From Plecoglossus altivelis (taxonomy: Eukaryota > Chordata > Actinopteri > Osmeriformes > Plecoglossidae), in the NCBI GenBank assembly GCA_036571765.1, contig BROE01000016.1, positions 17,680,802 through 17,744,801 on the forward strand: a DNA stretch of 64,000 nucleotides. Direction: 5' to 3'. Each line of letters starts with the position of its first letter. Within the stretch, counting starts at the first letter, position 1. Position numbers and translations under genes: made by a program. Below, piece by piece: positions 11,291 through 24,782 of the stretch. The notes beneath the pieces were generated by a model. The model did no database searches. It was not told the DNA's origin and saw nothing but the letters and a program-made list of their open reading frames with translations.

Positions 11291-13377
11291 GCCGGGGTGA
11301 GCTTTAGGCTGCCCTGGGGGCGATGCATTCCTCCAGCCTGTGAAAAGCTAGCGCTCGCTCCTGATGAAAAGTGAAAGTGCAGTGAAGTGTGTTTTCATAA
11401 GAGCAATGTTCTGCTTGCCCTTCTCTGGCTCTCTTCCCCCCTCGTCTCTCTACATCTTGCTCTAACCTCTTTCTCTCACTTTCCCTCACAGTTCTGACCT
11501 CTGGCTTGGGTTCATCACCCCTTCTCAGCCAACCAAGGTGACCTTTGATCTGTAACAGAGGATTAAAGGCAACAGACCTGTTCACTGACCTGGCTTCAGT
11601 CACTGATTGGCCAGCTGCCACCTTCAGCTAGTTCCATCAGGAGAGGAAAGCCCTAATAGCTCCTTAAGTAGAATTCATATTAAACCTCCATCTACCTGCC
11701 AACAACACGCACACACATCCTGTCCCAGCGTAGAGAAAGAATCACACAATGCCACTATCAGTTTAAGCCTCCATGGACACTGGGTAACAATCCCAACAGA
11801 ATGGAGACCACAGTCCCTTGTGGTCTTCATGCCTGGACGTGGTCTAGCTGTCAGACTACTTCAACCTTCACCGGTTCGTGATTGGTCCCTGTCTACAGGC
11901 ATCTGTCTGCAGGCATCTGTCTGTAGCCACTTAAAACTCCCTGAAATGTGCAATTAAATGTTTTCTCTGGAAATTTCGAGGCTCCCAGGTGGGTTGCGAA
12001 CCAGATAAGACCAGTGGGAAAACTCCTTTTGAACTTCTGCTGTTGGGATATATCCTGTGTTCATTTAGTTGACAATCTGGGGGCGGTGGAGATCTCCTAT
12101 CACATGTTCACTAGTACCTAAGCCTGTTTGAAGAACATTCACAAGTGGGTAGAATATTCTAGAATTACTGGCAGGTGGCACAGCCAATGTCTACAAAACA
12201 CAAATCCTTCTTTTGCCATGGTTGTAAAACACACAGACTGATTAGTCATGGTTCTGCTTGTGAAGAAGCCCTCATTCTGGGAGTCTCCGGATCAACTGGA
12301 GATCTCTAGACCATTAAAAACTGACTTCCAAATATTTCAACGGTCCCCACAGTTATTTTTCTGAAACTGTAGATAGCTAGCGTAGTTAGCCACCAGGCTA
12401 ATTTACTTAGCATTATACACACACGTATGACACTACTACTTACAGGGCTACAGATCTACCTAATTTACTACGTTTGTGCTGATCAGTGACTATATATACT
12501 TATATGAAATGTATTAAATATATATTTTATTGTCTATGAGTTTGAGAATGTGATCTCTCCTTTCAGCAGCTTCAAGTTGATCTCATCCTGAAGGTGTTCG
12601 TCTTCATTCAAGGATCACCTCACATTCAACATAATCAAATAATCGCACTTCGGAACATTTCGTCACTTATCCAACCAGAAAGCCGTCTTTTAATTTTCTG
12701 TCAGTGTCGATTTCACCCTCTGCAGATCCCACTCTCTACCCGTTTATCATTTTGCACGCAACACGTGTGTCGTGAAGCATGGAGGAGCTGAGGTGAAGAC
12801 GATTAAACATGTGTTTGAGCGGGGGATATCAAAGTCTATTTGCGTCATGGTTAGAGAACAAGCCCGCGGTGAGGTTAAGTTCTATCGGGTCGTTTCAAAG
12901 CGGACTGTCTTGGCTCGAAGCCCAGTAACTAGCCTGGAGTCCTTTCATCTCTGGGTCTCCCATCTCTTTCTCTGTCTCTGTCTGCACTGCATGTTAATGA
13001 CCACACACACACACCTGTCCCTCCATCTATCTGTTAACTTCATCCACGTCATTCCTTTTCAACAGGTCTCGTTATTCAGTTATGACGCTGTCTCCTCCAG
13101 GGTGGAAGGACATTTTCTTCTCGGTTTGTTAGACAGAGAGAAGATGGAGACGATCTCTCAAATCAAAAAGTATAGGTATATCTCTTTTCCCAAACAGAAG
13201 GCTTCACATACGCCTATATAACTGCTCCTCAACCAACCTAAACCCTCTTTCCAGTCGGGTCCATCCATGCCTCAGTCATCCTGGGTTCATGTCTTCAGGC
13301 CCTTTCAGGTTGTCCTACCAGGTTTCCCTGCCATGCTAGTTGTGGTGCCTGCTTCAACTGCTACCTAGACGGACAGA

Positions 13378-13512
13378 GGGCTGAGGGGGGAGGGAGAGAG
13401 ATATAGCATGAGGGAGAGAGATATAGCATAAGAGAGAGAGAGAGAGAGAGAGATGCATAGATGAGGCGAGAGAGAGAGATTTAGAGAGAGAGAGAAAGAG
13501 GGAGGTAAAGTC
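13378..13512. repeat. purine (GA)n microsatellite
   Basis: Imperfect AGAGAG tracts with GGGAGAGAGATATAGCAT units duplicated at the start. Confidence 0.85.
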
Positions 13513-15959
13513 AAAGTTAGAGGGGCTAAAGTAAAACCTGGACATGTGCTGTCAAGAGTCATGAAGCCTTCCTGTTTGACCTGTCACATGACCTGTCACA
13601 TGACCTGTCACTTGATGTGGAACAGCTTTCCTTTATCCTTCATTCCTGTGTGCTCCACCTTCAGGGGCCTTGGACGCGGTAAGCAGGGCCAGGGTCAACA
13701 TGTCGGTCTCTTGTTACAGACCATTCAATAAAATACAGAAAGCCCAGAGTTTTGTGGCACGTAAATACACCCTGTAAAGAAGGAAACAGCAATGAAACCT
13801 AAACATAGATTTGATAGAGGGAAGACTTTAAAGTGAGCTGACTAACAAGAAAAGCAGGAGTTGAAGAGAATAGGTGACTGGAATGCAAGCTGTGATCCAT
13901 TTGATTCCATTTTAAATCCTCGTTCATTTGAAATGTTTCACAGACCCTTTACAGAGGAGAGATAAGTGAATAAGTACACCGTTTACTGAGTGTTACAAAT
14001 TGTTCTTCTGTGAAGATGGAACGGCAGTTAATCATGTTTAAGATAGTTGCTGGCATCTTTCGCAAGCAGCCTGTGTTCGTTTGCACAGATACAGCTATTA
14101 CAGCAGAGTAATCACCGGCTCCAGCTCTTTCCTCCCCCCGTCCTCCAGCCTCCAGTGAGTGCAGGGCTGAGAGTTGGTATATCTGCCTGGAGGTGACAGA
14201 ACTCAGCCACAACCAACCCTGTGTTTCCCTTCTTGCCCGCTCCATCACTGGCCGCCCCCCCCTCTCAAAGCATGCTTCCACAAGCACAGACCTGAGAGGG
14301 GTTGCTGTATTTTTCGCTTCAATCTAAACACCTCACACACAAGCTAAATCGTTTAACCATTGTGTTCTCTTCGGGGGCCAGAATGACCCCAAAACTATGT
14401 TTAATGCACACCCACGCACACCCACAATGAGACGTCTAGATCGTATGTGTTTGATTGAACTCAGACAAAACGAAATCTTTCTGATTCATGTGCTGCATGG
14501 CTGCGTATTTCAGTGCCCAAAAAGGTACAGGGTAAACATTGAACTATCTTGCTTATTTCAGGCTTGAAGGTGGGGCAGCTGTAGAATGTAAAGAGAGCAC
14601 TAGGGTTGAAATGCATTTTTTTTTTTTTTTTTTTGCTTTAGCTCTGCCAGTGGTGTCCATGGAGAATTAAATGCTGAAACAGCATCTATAGTCCAGCATT
14701 TCCATGTGATCTATTGACAGACAGGTAAGATGCTGGATATATTTGGCACAACTTCAGCAGCAAGCATGAGGTCAGATGTTGTGGAGGGAGGAGAGTGGAA
14801 ACAGGAGGGTGAAAGAGACTGGAAACAGGTGATAGGATGGTTGGAGGCAGGAGGAATTACAGATGGTCCTGCTGAATCTTGGCATGGAGACCCTCTATAG
14901 GTGGATAAATTTCCACTTGTCACATTCCCGTCGTCGTCGTCATGAATTTATGGCCGTCTGCTTTTGCTCTGTACAATTTGTCACGTCCTCGGATCAGTCA
15001 AAGAGGTGTAAGATAGTGCAAGTCGCCATAGACGCCTTCAGGTGAGTGACGGATGTCAGCAAGGTGAGGATCCGGGGATTTACCGCGACTTAACAAGGCC
15101 AGTAGCATCGTCTCTCCTCAAAGCCTAAGCTGTATATCTCCAGTAAACAGCAGGGCCCAGTGTGTGCCAGGGCCCCGCTGTGTGCCAGGGCCAGGGCCCA
15201 TACTTGCTGCGCTACAGCTGGGCACTGGATGTTTAGATCAGGCTTCTCTGTGGAAGCGAGTGTGTTGTCCAGGTGTAACGGAAACGGTCATCCTCTAACT
15301 CACAGACCTGCTTCAACTCACCTGAATCCAGATGAGCCAGTTGGCCAGTCTACCAAACATGTTGCACAAACATTACTGGGGTATGTCATTTGATGTCAAA
15401 TCTAAAAGACCAGATTAGAATACATTAGCATTCATCTGAAACCTTTGTACGTGCTTGAAATGTTTTTATGTGCTTCAATTACGTCGGTTTGGACCAATCG
15501 GATTGTGTTTTTGATGGAAAACTAGGCCCTTTTGGATTCGCCTCATCTTCTAACTGACAAGCAGCCTTACTGTGATCACTGATGAACACGTAATCACCCA
15601 AGCGATCCAGGGGTTAGAAGTCACCAGGTGAAGGCCTGGAGTCTTGTCTGAAGGGACGACACCCCTCTTTCTGAGCGAGGATGGAGATGGTTGTATCTGC
15701 ATGCCCTGTCACACACAGGCCAAACCACTGACCTGAAGAGGGCGGGGGGGGGGGCGAGGGGTCAGGACATCCCTGCTTTTTAAAAAGATCTGGGGGGTGT
15801 CATTTGATGAGACGTTGATCCTGAGTGACAGCGAGGAGCAGTTGTTGACCCTTCCTCAGTCTCTTAGGGGGCTTGTACGTTCCCCCGCAGCAGGTTCAGG
15901 ACAGGTCAGCTCTAGAAGACCAGGAGACGTGTCAGGTTGGTTTGATCTGTTTCAGAAGA

Positions 15960-16430
15960 AGACTGATGGCCTAATCCTGTCTGAAGGGCAGGGCAGGGCC
16001 AGGGCAAGGCCAGAGGTAGTGGCAGGGCAGGGCCAGGGAAGGGGCATGGCAGGGGCAGAGGAAGGGGTAGGGCCAGGGCAAGGCCAGAGGAAGGGGCAGG
16101 GCAGGGCCAGGGAAGGGGCAGAGGAAGGGGCAGGGAAGAGTAACCAGGACCCAGGGACCCCTACAGACCCCTCCTTCAGACTGAAGCTGAACCATGCAGA
16201 CAGCTGGGGAGGTTGGCTGTCCATCCCCCCCTGCAACATCACTAAGAAGGCATGGCAGCTGAACAGGGCTGGTCTGGAGACGGTGCAGGTGAGGGACAGC
16301 CCAGTTGGAGGGATGGTGTTTTATGGACAGGTGAGGGGGACAGTGCAGGTGAGGGGACAGTGCAGGTGAGGGACAGTGCAGGTGAGGGACAGTGCAGGTG
16401 AGGGGACAGTGCAGGTAGAGGGATGGTGTT
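15960..16430. repeat. GGCAGGGCCAGG and GGTGAGGGACAGTGCA minisatellites
   Basis: Two adjacent tandem repeats: GGGCAGGGCCAGGG-type units at about 15986-16140, then units of 15-17 bases containing GTGAGGGACAGTGCAG at about 16330-16425. The first shares the GGCCAGGG word with the Gly-Gln exon of vit at 48800-48931. Confidence 0.75.
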
Positions 16431-16527
16431 GTGAGGGCTCTCATCAGTAAGTCATCAGGAGAACAAGATGGTGGGCCCTACGCCTCTGACACCAGACCAG
16501 TCCTCTTATGAGCCGCCTTTAGCTGGG

Positions 16528-16546
16528 TGTGTGTGTGCATGTGACT

Positions 16547-16580
<34 letters not shown>

Positions 16581-16746
16581 ATGTGACTGTGCGGGTGTGT
16601 GTGCATGTGACTGCTGTGCATCTTTGTGTGTGTGTGGATGTGTTTGTGCATGTGACTGCCTGTGTATCCTTGTGTATGTGCATATGACTGCCTGTGTGTG
16701 TGTGCATGTGTGCATGTGACTACCTGTGTGTGTGTGTGTGTGTGTC
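16528..16746. repeat. GT microsatellite with ATGTGACT interruptions
   Basis: (GT)n tracts broken by GCATGTGACTGCCTGTG units, giving a roughly 40-base higher order. Confidence 0.9.
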
Positions 16747-17802
16747 TGCGTGTGTCTCTGCACCACGCATGGTTCCTGTAAGTCCTGTAAGTGCAGGAAA
16801 AGCTGCCATCCACAAAATCTACAAGATTCCATCCGTACCCTCGCATGATGTTTAGTTTCATTTACACTTGCCCATTTCCTCAAGGAAATCAGTTCACATT
16901 CTGGCTAAATATCCTTCCCTGTCTGAAGTGATGAGCAGTCTCCATGGGGAAAGCAGGATTGCTGCCATAAATGAATCCTACTTACATAAGTTCCCTGCTT
17001 AAATAAACTTCAGGGTCTGGACTGAAGCAGCCATCCACTGACTAGCTTCCTGTGTGTTTGAACGAGGACCAGAGCCAAGAACCAGGAGACTGTGCTTCTC
17101 CTTGGACTCGTTGCAAGGGCATGAGCACAGCTCACATACAGTTATCCTTTAAACCCATAAGCCTTGATACCAAACCAAGGCAGTCTTGCTTTATAGGGAC
17201 TAACGGCTTCATAATGCAATCGTTTTCTTTGAAATGAGTCTACCTGTAGATAAATATGATCTGTTTTAGTCATGGTCAGATCGTGGTCTTGATAGGCCAC
17301 GTTCTCACGATGACAAATTCACACAATTCGTGTCGCGTACATCATGGAAAATGTATTTGCAAACGCGTTTGTGCTTCAGTCTCATGCAGGGCTGTGCTTT
17401 ACGATGCAGTCCACGTTCTAACTCTGCCTCATAGGGAGCGGGGGACTGTTTGTGGAGAGCAACAGAACCGTCTTTGTGCCACAGTCACTGAGACCTTCGT
17501 CCAGGCTGATTTCAGCCACCATCTGCCAAACCCAGAAACCAGGGCATGAGCAAACAGGATCTCCACCTGTTACATCACATCCTGTTTACTGAGGCCATAT
17601 TTGATGAGAAAGTGGATATTGCAGGTATCACATACAGCAGGCCTGGCTCTCGGTCTTAGCCACCACACGCAGGAGGAAGGGCTGTCTTGTGTTGCTAAGG
17701 AAGACTTCATTTAAATTGACTTTAATACTACGGAGTGAGTTACTTTCCCTGCTTAGTTACTGACCTCGAGGTCTAGATCATTAAAATGTGCTGTCACTTG
17801 TC

Positions 17803-18035
17803 TGCAGGGGGTGAGGGAGGGGAGATGCGAGGGGTGAGGGAGGGGTTAGGGGACAGGTGAGGGCAGGTTGATGCAGAGATTGAGGGAGGGGTGAGGCAGA
17901 GATTGAGGGAGGGGTGAGGGCGGTGGTTGGGGGAGAGGTGAGGCGGGTTGAGGCAGAGATCGAGGGAGGGGTGAGGGCAGTGGTTGGGGGAGGGGTGAGG
18001 GCGGTGGTTGGGGGAGGGGTGAAGGAGGTGAGCTC
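17803..18035. repeat. G-rich minisatellite GGGAGGGGTGAGG
   Basis: Units containing GAGGGAGGGGTGAGGGCGG with GGTTGGGGGA variants. Strongly G-skewed on the plus strand and quadruplex-prone. Confidence 0.8.
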
Positions 18036-19324
18036 ATCTTCAGGTGTGTTCCAGGTGTGAGTTTTTCCAACAGCAGGATTCACGTTCTCTAAGGAGATGA
18101 AAACATGGAGCAGTGATTTCACATCGTGTGAACATGTGATAACGGTCCACAGATATGCTTTTGCCCCACTGGGGCTGACTGTGAAATCCTTCCGGTGAGA
18201 AATGACCCGTGTAAAATTTTAAATGAAGCCCAGGTAGAGCATTAGTATGATTGCTTCCACAACTGAAGATCATATTTCAAGTCAAATATCTAATTATTAA
18301 CTCAAATAATCACAGTTTTTTTCCACTATTGATATTTAAAGAAAACAAGGGTCAAAATCCATTGCCCTAAAAAGCAACATGGACAAGCAGTTGCAATTTG
18401 ACACTTTTTCCATCCCCAAATTTATTTCCCAGCCTCTCAGCGTTCTCCTGCAGGAGCACAGAGGTGGGGTAGGGGGGGTGAGAACATTTCTCCTGTTTCC
18501 AACCTCCAAAGTGTACCCCTCTAAAGAGCACCTATAGTCCTCCGCCCCCCCCCCCCCCCCCCCCCGCCCCCCCCGACCTGGTATATGTCCTCGCTATAGA
18601 GAGACTCTGTCAGATCTTAACAGCTCAGAGCTCCTGCTCTCAACGCGGAGCTTCACAATAGCATCTATGTCTGGGACTTTCCATTTGGAAACTAGCGAGC
18701 TTGTGAGCTCTGCGACGGGCCTGAGAGGCAATCATCATAATCCCTAACGATACAGTGGACATCTGTAGCTGCCGAGAGCAATCGCAAACGCTTTCGAATT
18801 CGCTTGCCAAAGTAAATGGGGGTGGAGGGATGAGAGGGGGAGGGAGGGGGGGGGAGGTCCAGTATAGTCATGGTAACCACTTCCAGTAACATGCTTAGAC
18901 CTTAGGATGATACCCAGTGTGTGCATGCACACAGCGAAGTGCTAAACACACATGTTTCACCTCAACACCACCACAAGAGAACTTGTCCAACCAAGAAGAT
19001 CTGCAGTTTTAGCATGCATTAGCATTCACAGCTTATCCCTGCATACCAAACTCCAGACCCTCTGTGACCTTTGGTCATCTCAGCAATGCTGTAATCTTCT
19101 GCCAGCTGTTCCGCTCGGCCAGGTGAAGGGTCATCGCTCCAGTCGCCTTGCTGTCAGCCTTGTGACCTCTCCACTACAGAAGGTGTCTCTTTGAGGGTTG
19201 AACTTTGCTCTGAAACGTTGCCTCCGTTCCCTGGTACAGCGTAAGAAGCATGCCTTGTAAAACGCTTTATTAGCAACAACAGATGTTACACACTGGCGGC
19301 AGTACGTAAAACTCTCCTGTCGTT

Positions 19325-19392
19325 TCAACCTTAACCTTGTTGTCGCCTTTGGGTCACTGTGACCTACCGCTGGGATGCGAAAGGTGAAGCAA
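19325..19392. repeat. hairpin-type dispersed repeat, copy B
   Basis: TTGTCGCCTTTGGGTCACTG, then GTGACCTACCGCTGGGATGCGAAAGGTG, is the counterpart of the spast intron element at 4268-4350. Only the central half is well conserved. Confidence 0.4.
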
Positions 19393-19507
19393 AAGCAGCT
19401 TTCAGGTTTTCATTCCTTTTTATCGTTCCTCACAGGGGCCGTGTCCCCAAGATCCACCCCGCGGACGTTAGGGGACGCGAAGATCAAGGCTACGTTGGAG
19501 CCATGTT

Positions 19508-20150
19508 GGTGTGGGGGGGGGGGGCGGGTAGCTGCAGAGGGTGAGGGGTTAGCTGGGGGGGCTAGAGGGTGAGAGATGGCTGGGGGGGCCTGGGGGGTGA
19601 GGCATTGCTGGAGGAGGCAGGGGAGAGAACAGGGGGTGCTCCTATTGGGGGTGAGGTATAGCTGAAGGAGGCATAGGAGAGAATAACAGGGGGTGCTCCT
19701 ATTGGGGGATGACTGAGGGCTGTGTCTGCAGCTCGATGGGTGACAGTGTGGGTCAGAGGGTTACTAGGCCCCTGCCAGCCTGCAGGGACTCAATGGGAGG
19801 ACTTGAGGTGGAGATTCGGAAGCAGCGAGGTTGCTGGCAGGCCCTTCCCTCCACATCCTGAGTGGCAGCAAAGCTGCTGTGTGGAAGCAAGAGAACAAGA
19901 AGGACACTGTGACCATGCAGACCAGGGGGGGCTCAAGGGGGGGCTTGGGGGGGGGGCTCAGGAGGGGCTCAGGGGGGCTCAGATTACCCCCGTCAGGAGG
20001 TGTGTTACCACAGAGTCTCTCACTGTGGGCCTGGGGGCAGGGGGAAGGGTGTGCGGTGTGGAGGTTGGTGAGGAAGGGAGAGGTGGGCAGGGCGGGGCAG
20101 GGTGTCGGGGGAGGAGATGAGGGTGTAGCAGGGAGGGGATGAGGGAGCGG
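19508..20150. repeat. G-rich low-complexity region
   Basis: Several G-run repeats: GGGTGAGGGGTTAGCTGGGG-like (19515-19620), a repeat around GGGTGCTCCTATTGGGGG (19634-19710), and GGGGGGCTCAGG units (19923-19985). Confidence 0.7.
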
Positions 20151-21447
20151 TTCTGGACATATGGAGGAGGAGCAGGGAGTGATAGCTAGGAGATACTGAG
20201 TAAATAAGAGTCTGGTGAGGATGATGATGCGTCTCGGAAGTTGATTAGAAGTTCCGCACTTTTGTTTGCTCTGAATTTCGTCCGTTTGTTGAACTGATCA
20301 TTTCGTCCTTGTAAAACAAACACAATATACATCATCTCTCAGACTGTATATGTGTCTTTATGGGTGCGATTCCCCTCTCAGAGGAGTGATTCAGCCCTGA
20401 CTTTCCGCCTGTGACCCCCGACGGCGCACAGTTCCACCGGAACGTTTAGAGGTTTGGGTTAACGCCATCAAGATGATAATGCTACATTATCATCCTACCT
20501 AATGCTACATTATCATCCTACCAAATGCTACCTTTTCATGCTACTTAATGCTACCCATTAGTCTTGCTGGACTCGCGCTAGATGCTGGTGATTAGAGATG
20601 ATCAAGGCTTCACTTTAGGTAGAAATCAACCTGAAGAGGATATTTTATTGCTTTAGTGTGGAAGTTTTGTGCTTAAAATGGATTTTTGTTTCAAATTGTC
20701 CCCTCCTTCCTCAGACTAAAACTACTGTGCTTCAAACCAGACATGGGAAGTACAAATACTTTAGTTTTTGTTTTGGTCTTTTTGGTCTCAGTTTTTTACT
20801 TTTTCTGACACCTTTTTACTTTCACTCCATATTTTGTATACACATATCGGTACTTTCTACTTCTTACATTTAATAATAAGGCTTGTTACTTTGGTTTAAA
20901 TCTGTATTTGGTGGCACGATCTATATTATTGATAGACAACCTTTTTTCCCATTTCTGGCTATCACAGACCACAAATGTAAGCTACTTTACCAAGCTACCA
21001 TAGAGCAAGGCAGAAAAAACAACCATTTTTTGTGGGAAAAGATTTGTAATCGTTGAGGAAGGGGACTCTACTGTACTCTACTGCACTCGACTGTACTATA
21101 GCCTAGTCTTCTCTGCTTCACTCTGTGTTAAACTTCTCTGGCCTTTCGTCATTGAACATGTGTAAGAAAAAAAAAGTTTTCAAAGGTTTAAAGGTTTTTA
21201 AAGGTTAAAAAAAAAAAACTTTTTGATTCCCCAGCCCCCCCCAAAAGTGTCATAAGGTTGAAAAATATATTTTTTAAGTTCCAAAAGGTTGAAAAAATGT
21301 CCCCCCCCCCAAGTATATTGTGAAAACACAAAGTATCCCATGTTGAGATGCTTCTCTCTGTAAACTGTGTGGTTGTTGCTGCTATGAACCACCAGTGAAT
21401 AACTGGGATGTCACAGGTGACAGGTGATGTCCTTATGGGGAAGCCAA

Positions 21448-21561
21448 CACACACACACGACCACACACACACACACACGACCACACACACACGACCGCAC
21501 ACACACACACACACGACCGCACACACACACACACACGACCGCACACACACACACACACACG
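21448..21561. repeat. CA microsatellite with CGACC interruptions
   Basis: (CA)n with ACACGACCGCACAC units repeated about six times. Confidence 0.9.
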
Positions 21562-21721
21562 CTTGATTCAGACTGAGAATTTGAATAAATGAGAGGAAAT
21601 TCTACCATCCTGTCTAGCATGTACTTATATCTTTTCCCAACATTGGACGAGGATTTCTCCCTAGCATCCATCTGTTTTCCTCCTAAGGCACCAATTGGAT
21701 TAGAGGAGCGCTTGATATCGT

Positions 21722-22190
21722 TCTGACAGTCAGTTGCGCAGCGTCTGTGTTAAGCTGGGTTTAGGAGAACGCTTCACGAACTGCCTTCAGCTCTAAAGAC
21801 AGATCTCTGTCAAGCTAGGACATAAGGACGCGTCGTGGACTGCCTTCAGGTCTAGAGACAGATCTCTGTCAAGCTAGGACATAAGGACGCGTCGTGGACT
21901 GCCTTCAGCTCTAGAGACAGATCTCTGTCAAGAGAGGACAGAAAGACGCTTCGTAGACTGCCTTCAGGTCTAGAGACAGGTCTCTGTCGAGAGAGGACAG
22001 AAAGACGCTTCGTAGACTGCCTTCAGGTCTAGAGACAGATCTCTGTCGAGAGAGGACAGAAAGACGCGTCGTGGACTGCCTTCAGGTCTAAAGACAGATC
22101 TCTGTCAAGCTAGGACATAAGGACGCGTCGTGGACTGCCTTCAGGTCTAGAGACAGATCTCTGTCAAGCTAGGACAGAAGACGCACGCAA
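21722..22190 (+). repeat. 59-bp VNTR ending just upstream of the opsin start
   Basis: About seven units of 59 bp, recognisable by CTGCCTTCAGGTCTAGAGAC and the near-palindrome GACAGATCTCTGTC. Unit starts at 21781, 21840 and 21899 fix the period. The last unit ends about 40 bases before the opsin ATG at 22229, so the array occupies the likely promoter or 5' UTR. Confidence 0.9.
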
Positions 22191-22228
22191 GAAACTGGGG
22201 TTCATGCCTCAGCAGCCACGTTTCAAAC

Positions 22229-24747
22229 ATGGAGATCATTCTGAAACGCCCTCCAAAGATTCCATGGAGGAATAACAACCTCAGTCTGATACACGTAGAA
22301 CCTCCGTTGTCTGAACAAGGAGAGACAGTGATCGGAGTATACCTGCTGATTCTGGGTAGGTGCTGGACGTCAAATCTAATAGAAATGTCTGGTTTCTTTA
22401 ACCTTTTTTGTGTGTTTGTGATCACAAATTACTTTACAGCTACCTGTGGATGTCAACATCTTTCATGCAATCTGAGACAACTAACTTGTAGTTCAAGATA
22501 TTGCCTCGAAGAATATGAAAGTATTAGTTTCTCTGAGTATTAGTCCTTTATAAGGACAAACATTTGGGCCCAAAGATCCAATCTATACTAAAGATCTGTT
22601 CTAGATTAACTCTATGGTGTCTTATAGCCTCCCCTCCGAAAAAAGTCAGTTGCTCGAAAAACACATTTGACAGACCACCCTGTGTTATCGTAGTTATAGT
22701 AACATCACCACCGACACATTGTCAATGTCATGGTAGTCATAGTAACGTCACAACTGACACATTGTCAATGTCATGGTAGTCATAGTAACGTCACCACCGA
22801 CACATTGTCAATGTCATGGTAGTTATAGTAACGTCACCACCGACACATTGTCAATGTCATGGAAGTCATAGTAACGTCACCACCGACACATTGTCAATGT
22901 CATGGTAGTCATAGTAACGTCACAACCGACACATTGTCAATGTCATGGTAGTCATAGTAACGTCACCACCGACACATTGTCAATGTCATGGTAGTCATAG
23001 TAACGTCACCACCGACACATTCTCAATGTCATGGTAGTCATAGTAACGTCACCACCGACACATTGTCAATGTCATGGTAGTTATAGTAACGTCACCACTG
23101 ACACATTGTCAATGTCATGGTAGTCATAGTAACGTCACCACCGCCACATTGTCAATATCATGGTAGTCATTGTAACGTCACCACCGACACATTGTCAATG
23201 TCATGGTAGTCATAGTAACGTCACCACCCACACATTGTCAATGCCATGGTAGTTATAGTAACGTCACCACCGACACGTTGTCAAACTGCAGATACGTTTC
23301 ATCATGTATGTCACCTGTCACTGCCCAGAGTTTTCCTGTGAGTACGAGTGAAACAGAGGCTGTGTGTGTCCCCCTGTGTAGGCTGGCTGTCGTGGCTGGG
23401 AAACAGCATGGTGATCTTAGTCCTGTACAAACAGAGGCCTTCCCTGCTGCCTACAGACTTCCTAACGCTAAACCTGGCCATGTCAGACGCCAGCATCTCT
23501 GTGTTCGGCTACTCACGAGGCATCCTGGAGATCTTTAACGTCTTCCGGGACGATGGGTTTCTTGCCACCTGGTTCTGGACGTGCCAGGTGAGTTGACAGT
23601 CCACCTGAGGTGGAGGAGGCGTCTTCAAATGTGGGCGGTGCAGCTTCTTTGAATAACAGAGGATGCTGCTGTCGAATGTAATTTTCTAAATATAAAGTGA
23701 GTGGGAGAGATTAGTAGTTTTCTAAAGTGTGTGTCATCCAATGAAGAAAGCAGCAATTATTTTATTTTTAAATTGATTTCAATATCTTGAACACGATGAT
23801 TGAAGTTTAACTGCAGTTGAAAAACAAAAACTGGAACGCTAATTAGAAATGTGTAATGTAAGCCTTTAGTATTATGATAGGGCAGGTCTTTAACTATCAT
23901 GGCAAAGAGAACTTATGGCGTCCTGTGTATCCATTTGCTAATTTCTTAGACCAATCCAGATTAATGGGGCGTAGGAATTTGAGGTGGAATGCTATTGAGA
24001 GACTGAGTTGCATAGCAGGGATTTTGTTGGTCTCCTCATGGGTTGGAGGTTAATCTGTAATCAGATTATGAGTGTGGGCCCCTTTAAGAGGGACGGCTAG
24101 CCCAGCACCATGGCATCTGTCATCAGGCACTGGCTTCAGCCGCTAACTAGCATCATTCAGCCTCAGAATACACTAACAGGAAGGAAACTTCCATACCATG
24201 ATAGTAAAAAAAATAATAATTATATATACACGTTTGTTTTAATACATTTAATCGTTGCCTTCTCCATAGGCTTTCATCCTGCGATGAAATAGTTGACGTG
24301 CTTTTGCTTGGAATGTTTCCAGTTTGTTTTTCTTGCCCAAGGCTAGTCTGTGGTGGAAGTCATGGTATCAACCTTCGATATGTTGAGTCTCTGCAGTAGA
24401 AAAACAGTGGAGGAACAATAACAGCTTCAGTTGAGCCCTTGCCAACTCTGATGCTGTCAGAGATAAATGGAAGCCTGCCAAGGGAGTTTAATTAGGTTTT
24501 GTAGCACACCTTTTACTCAGGAACTACTAGGGTGATCTCATCCCCCAGACATTTACACCTTCTCAGGTTTTTCGAGGGGCGGAGAGCAAACAGTTGAAGT
24601 CTCAGTCCGTCCGTCTGTCAGGCAGGAGAGGAGAGGAGAGGAGGTCCAGGTACTGAAGGGGAGGACAGGGAAAGACGGAGAGACTCTTGTGGGTGTGTGA
24701 GAGAGAGAAAGCGAGAGAAAGAGAAAGAGAGAGAGAGAGAGACAGGC

Positions 24748-24782
<35 letters not shown>

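Larger units (their letters stand above)
6262..21720. other. spast-opsin intergenic region, no gene recognised
   Basis: About 15.5 kb with no chain of exons or homology I recognise on either strand. It holds (AT)n at 6945-6988, a CTAG-rich run at 8362-8386, poly-C tracts at 9079-9104 and 18545-18575, purine or G-rich minisatellites, GT repeats and a 28-bp repeat at 20478-20566. Open frames such as 15797-16369 lack ATG support and overlap repeats. Confidence 0.6.

Noticed and set aside
15797..16369. 190-residue frame SFDETLILSDSEEQ ... NITKKAWQLNR
   Set aside because: The ends look protein-like, but the frame starts at GTG, has no ATG, runs through a GGCCAGG minisatellite, and I recognise no family or splice sites. 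Worth one BLASTp, not an annotation.
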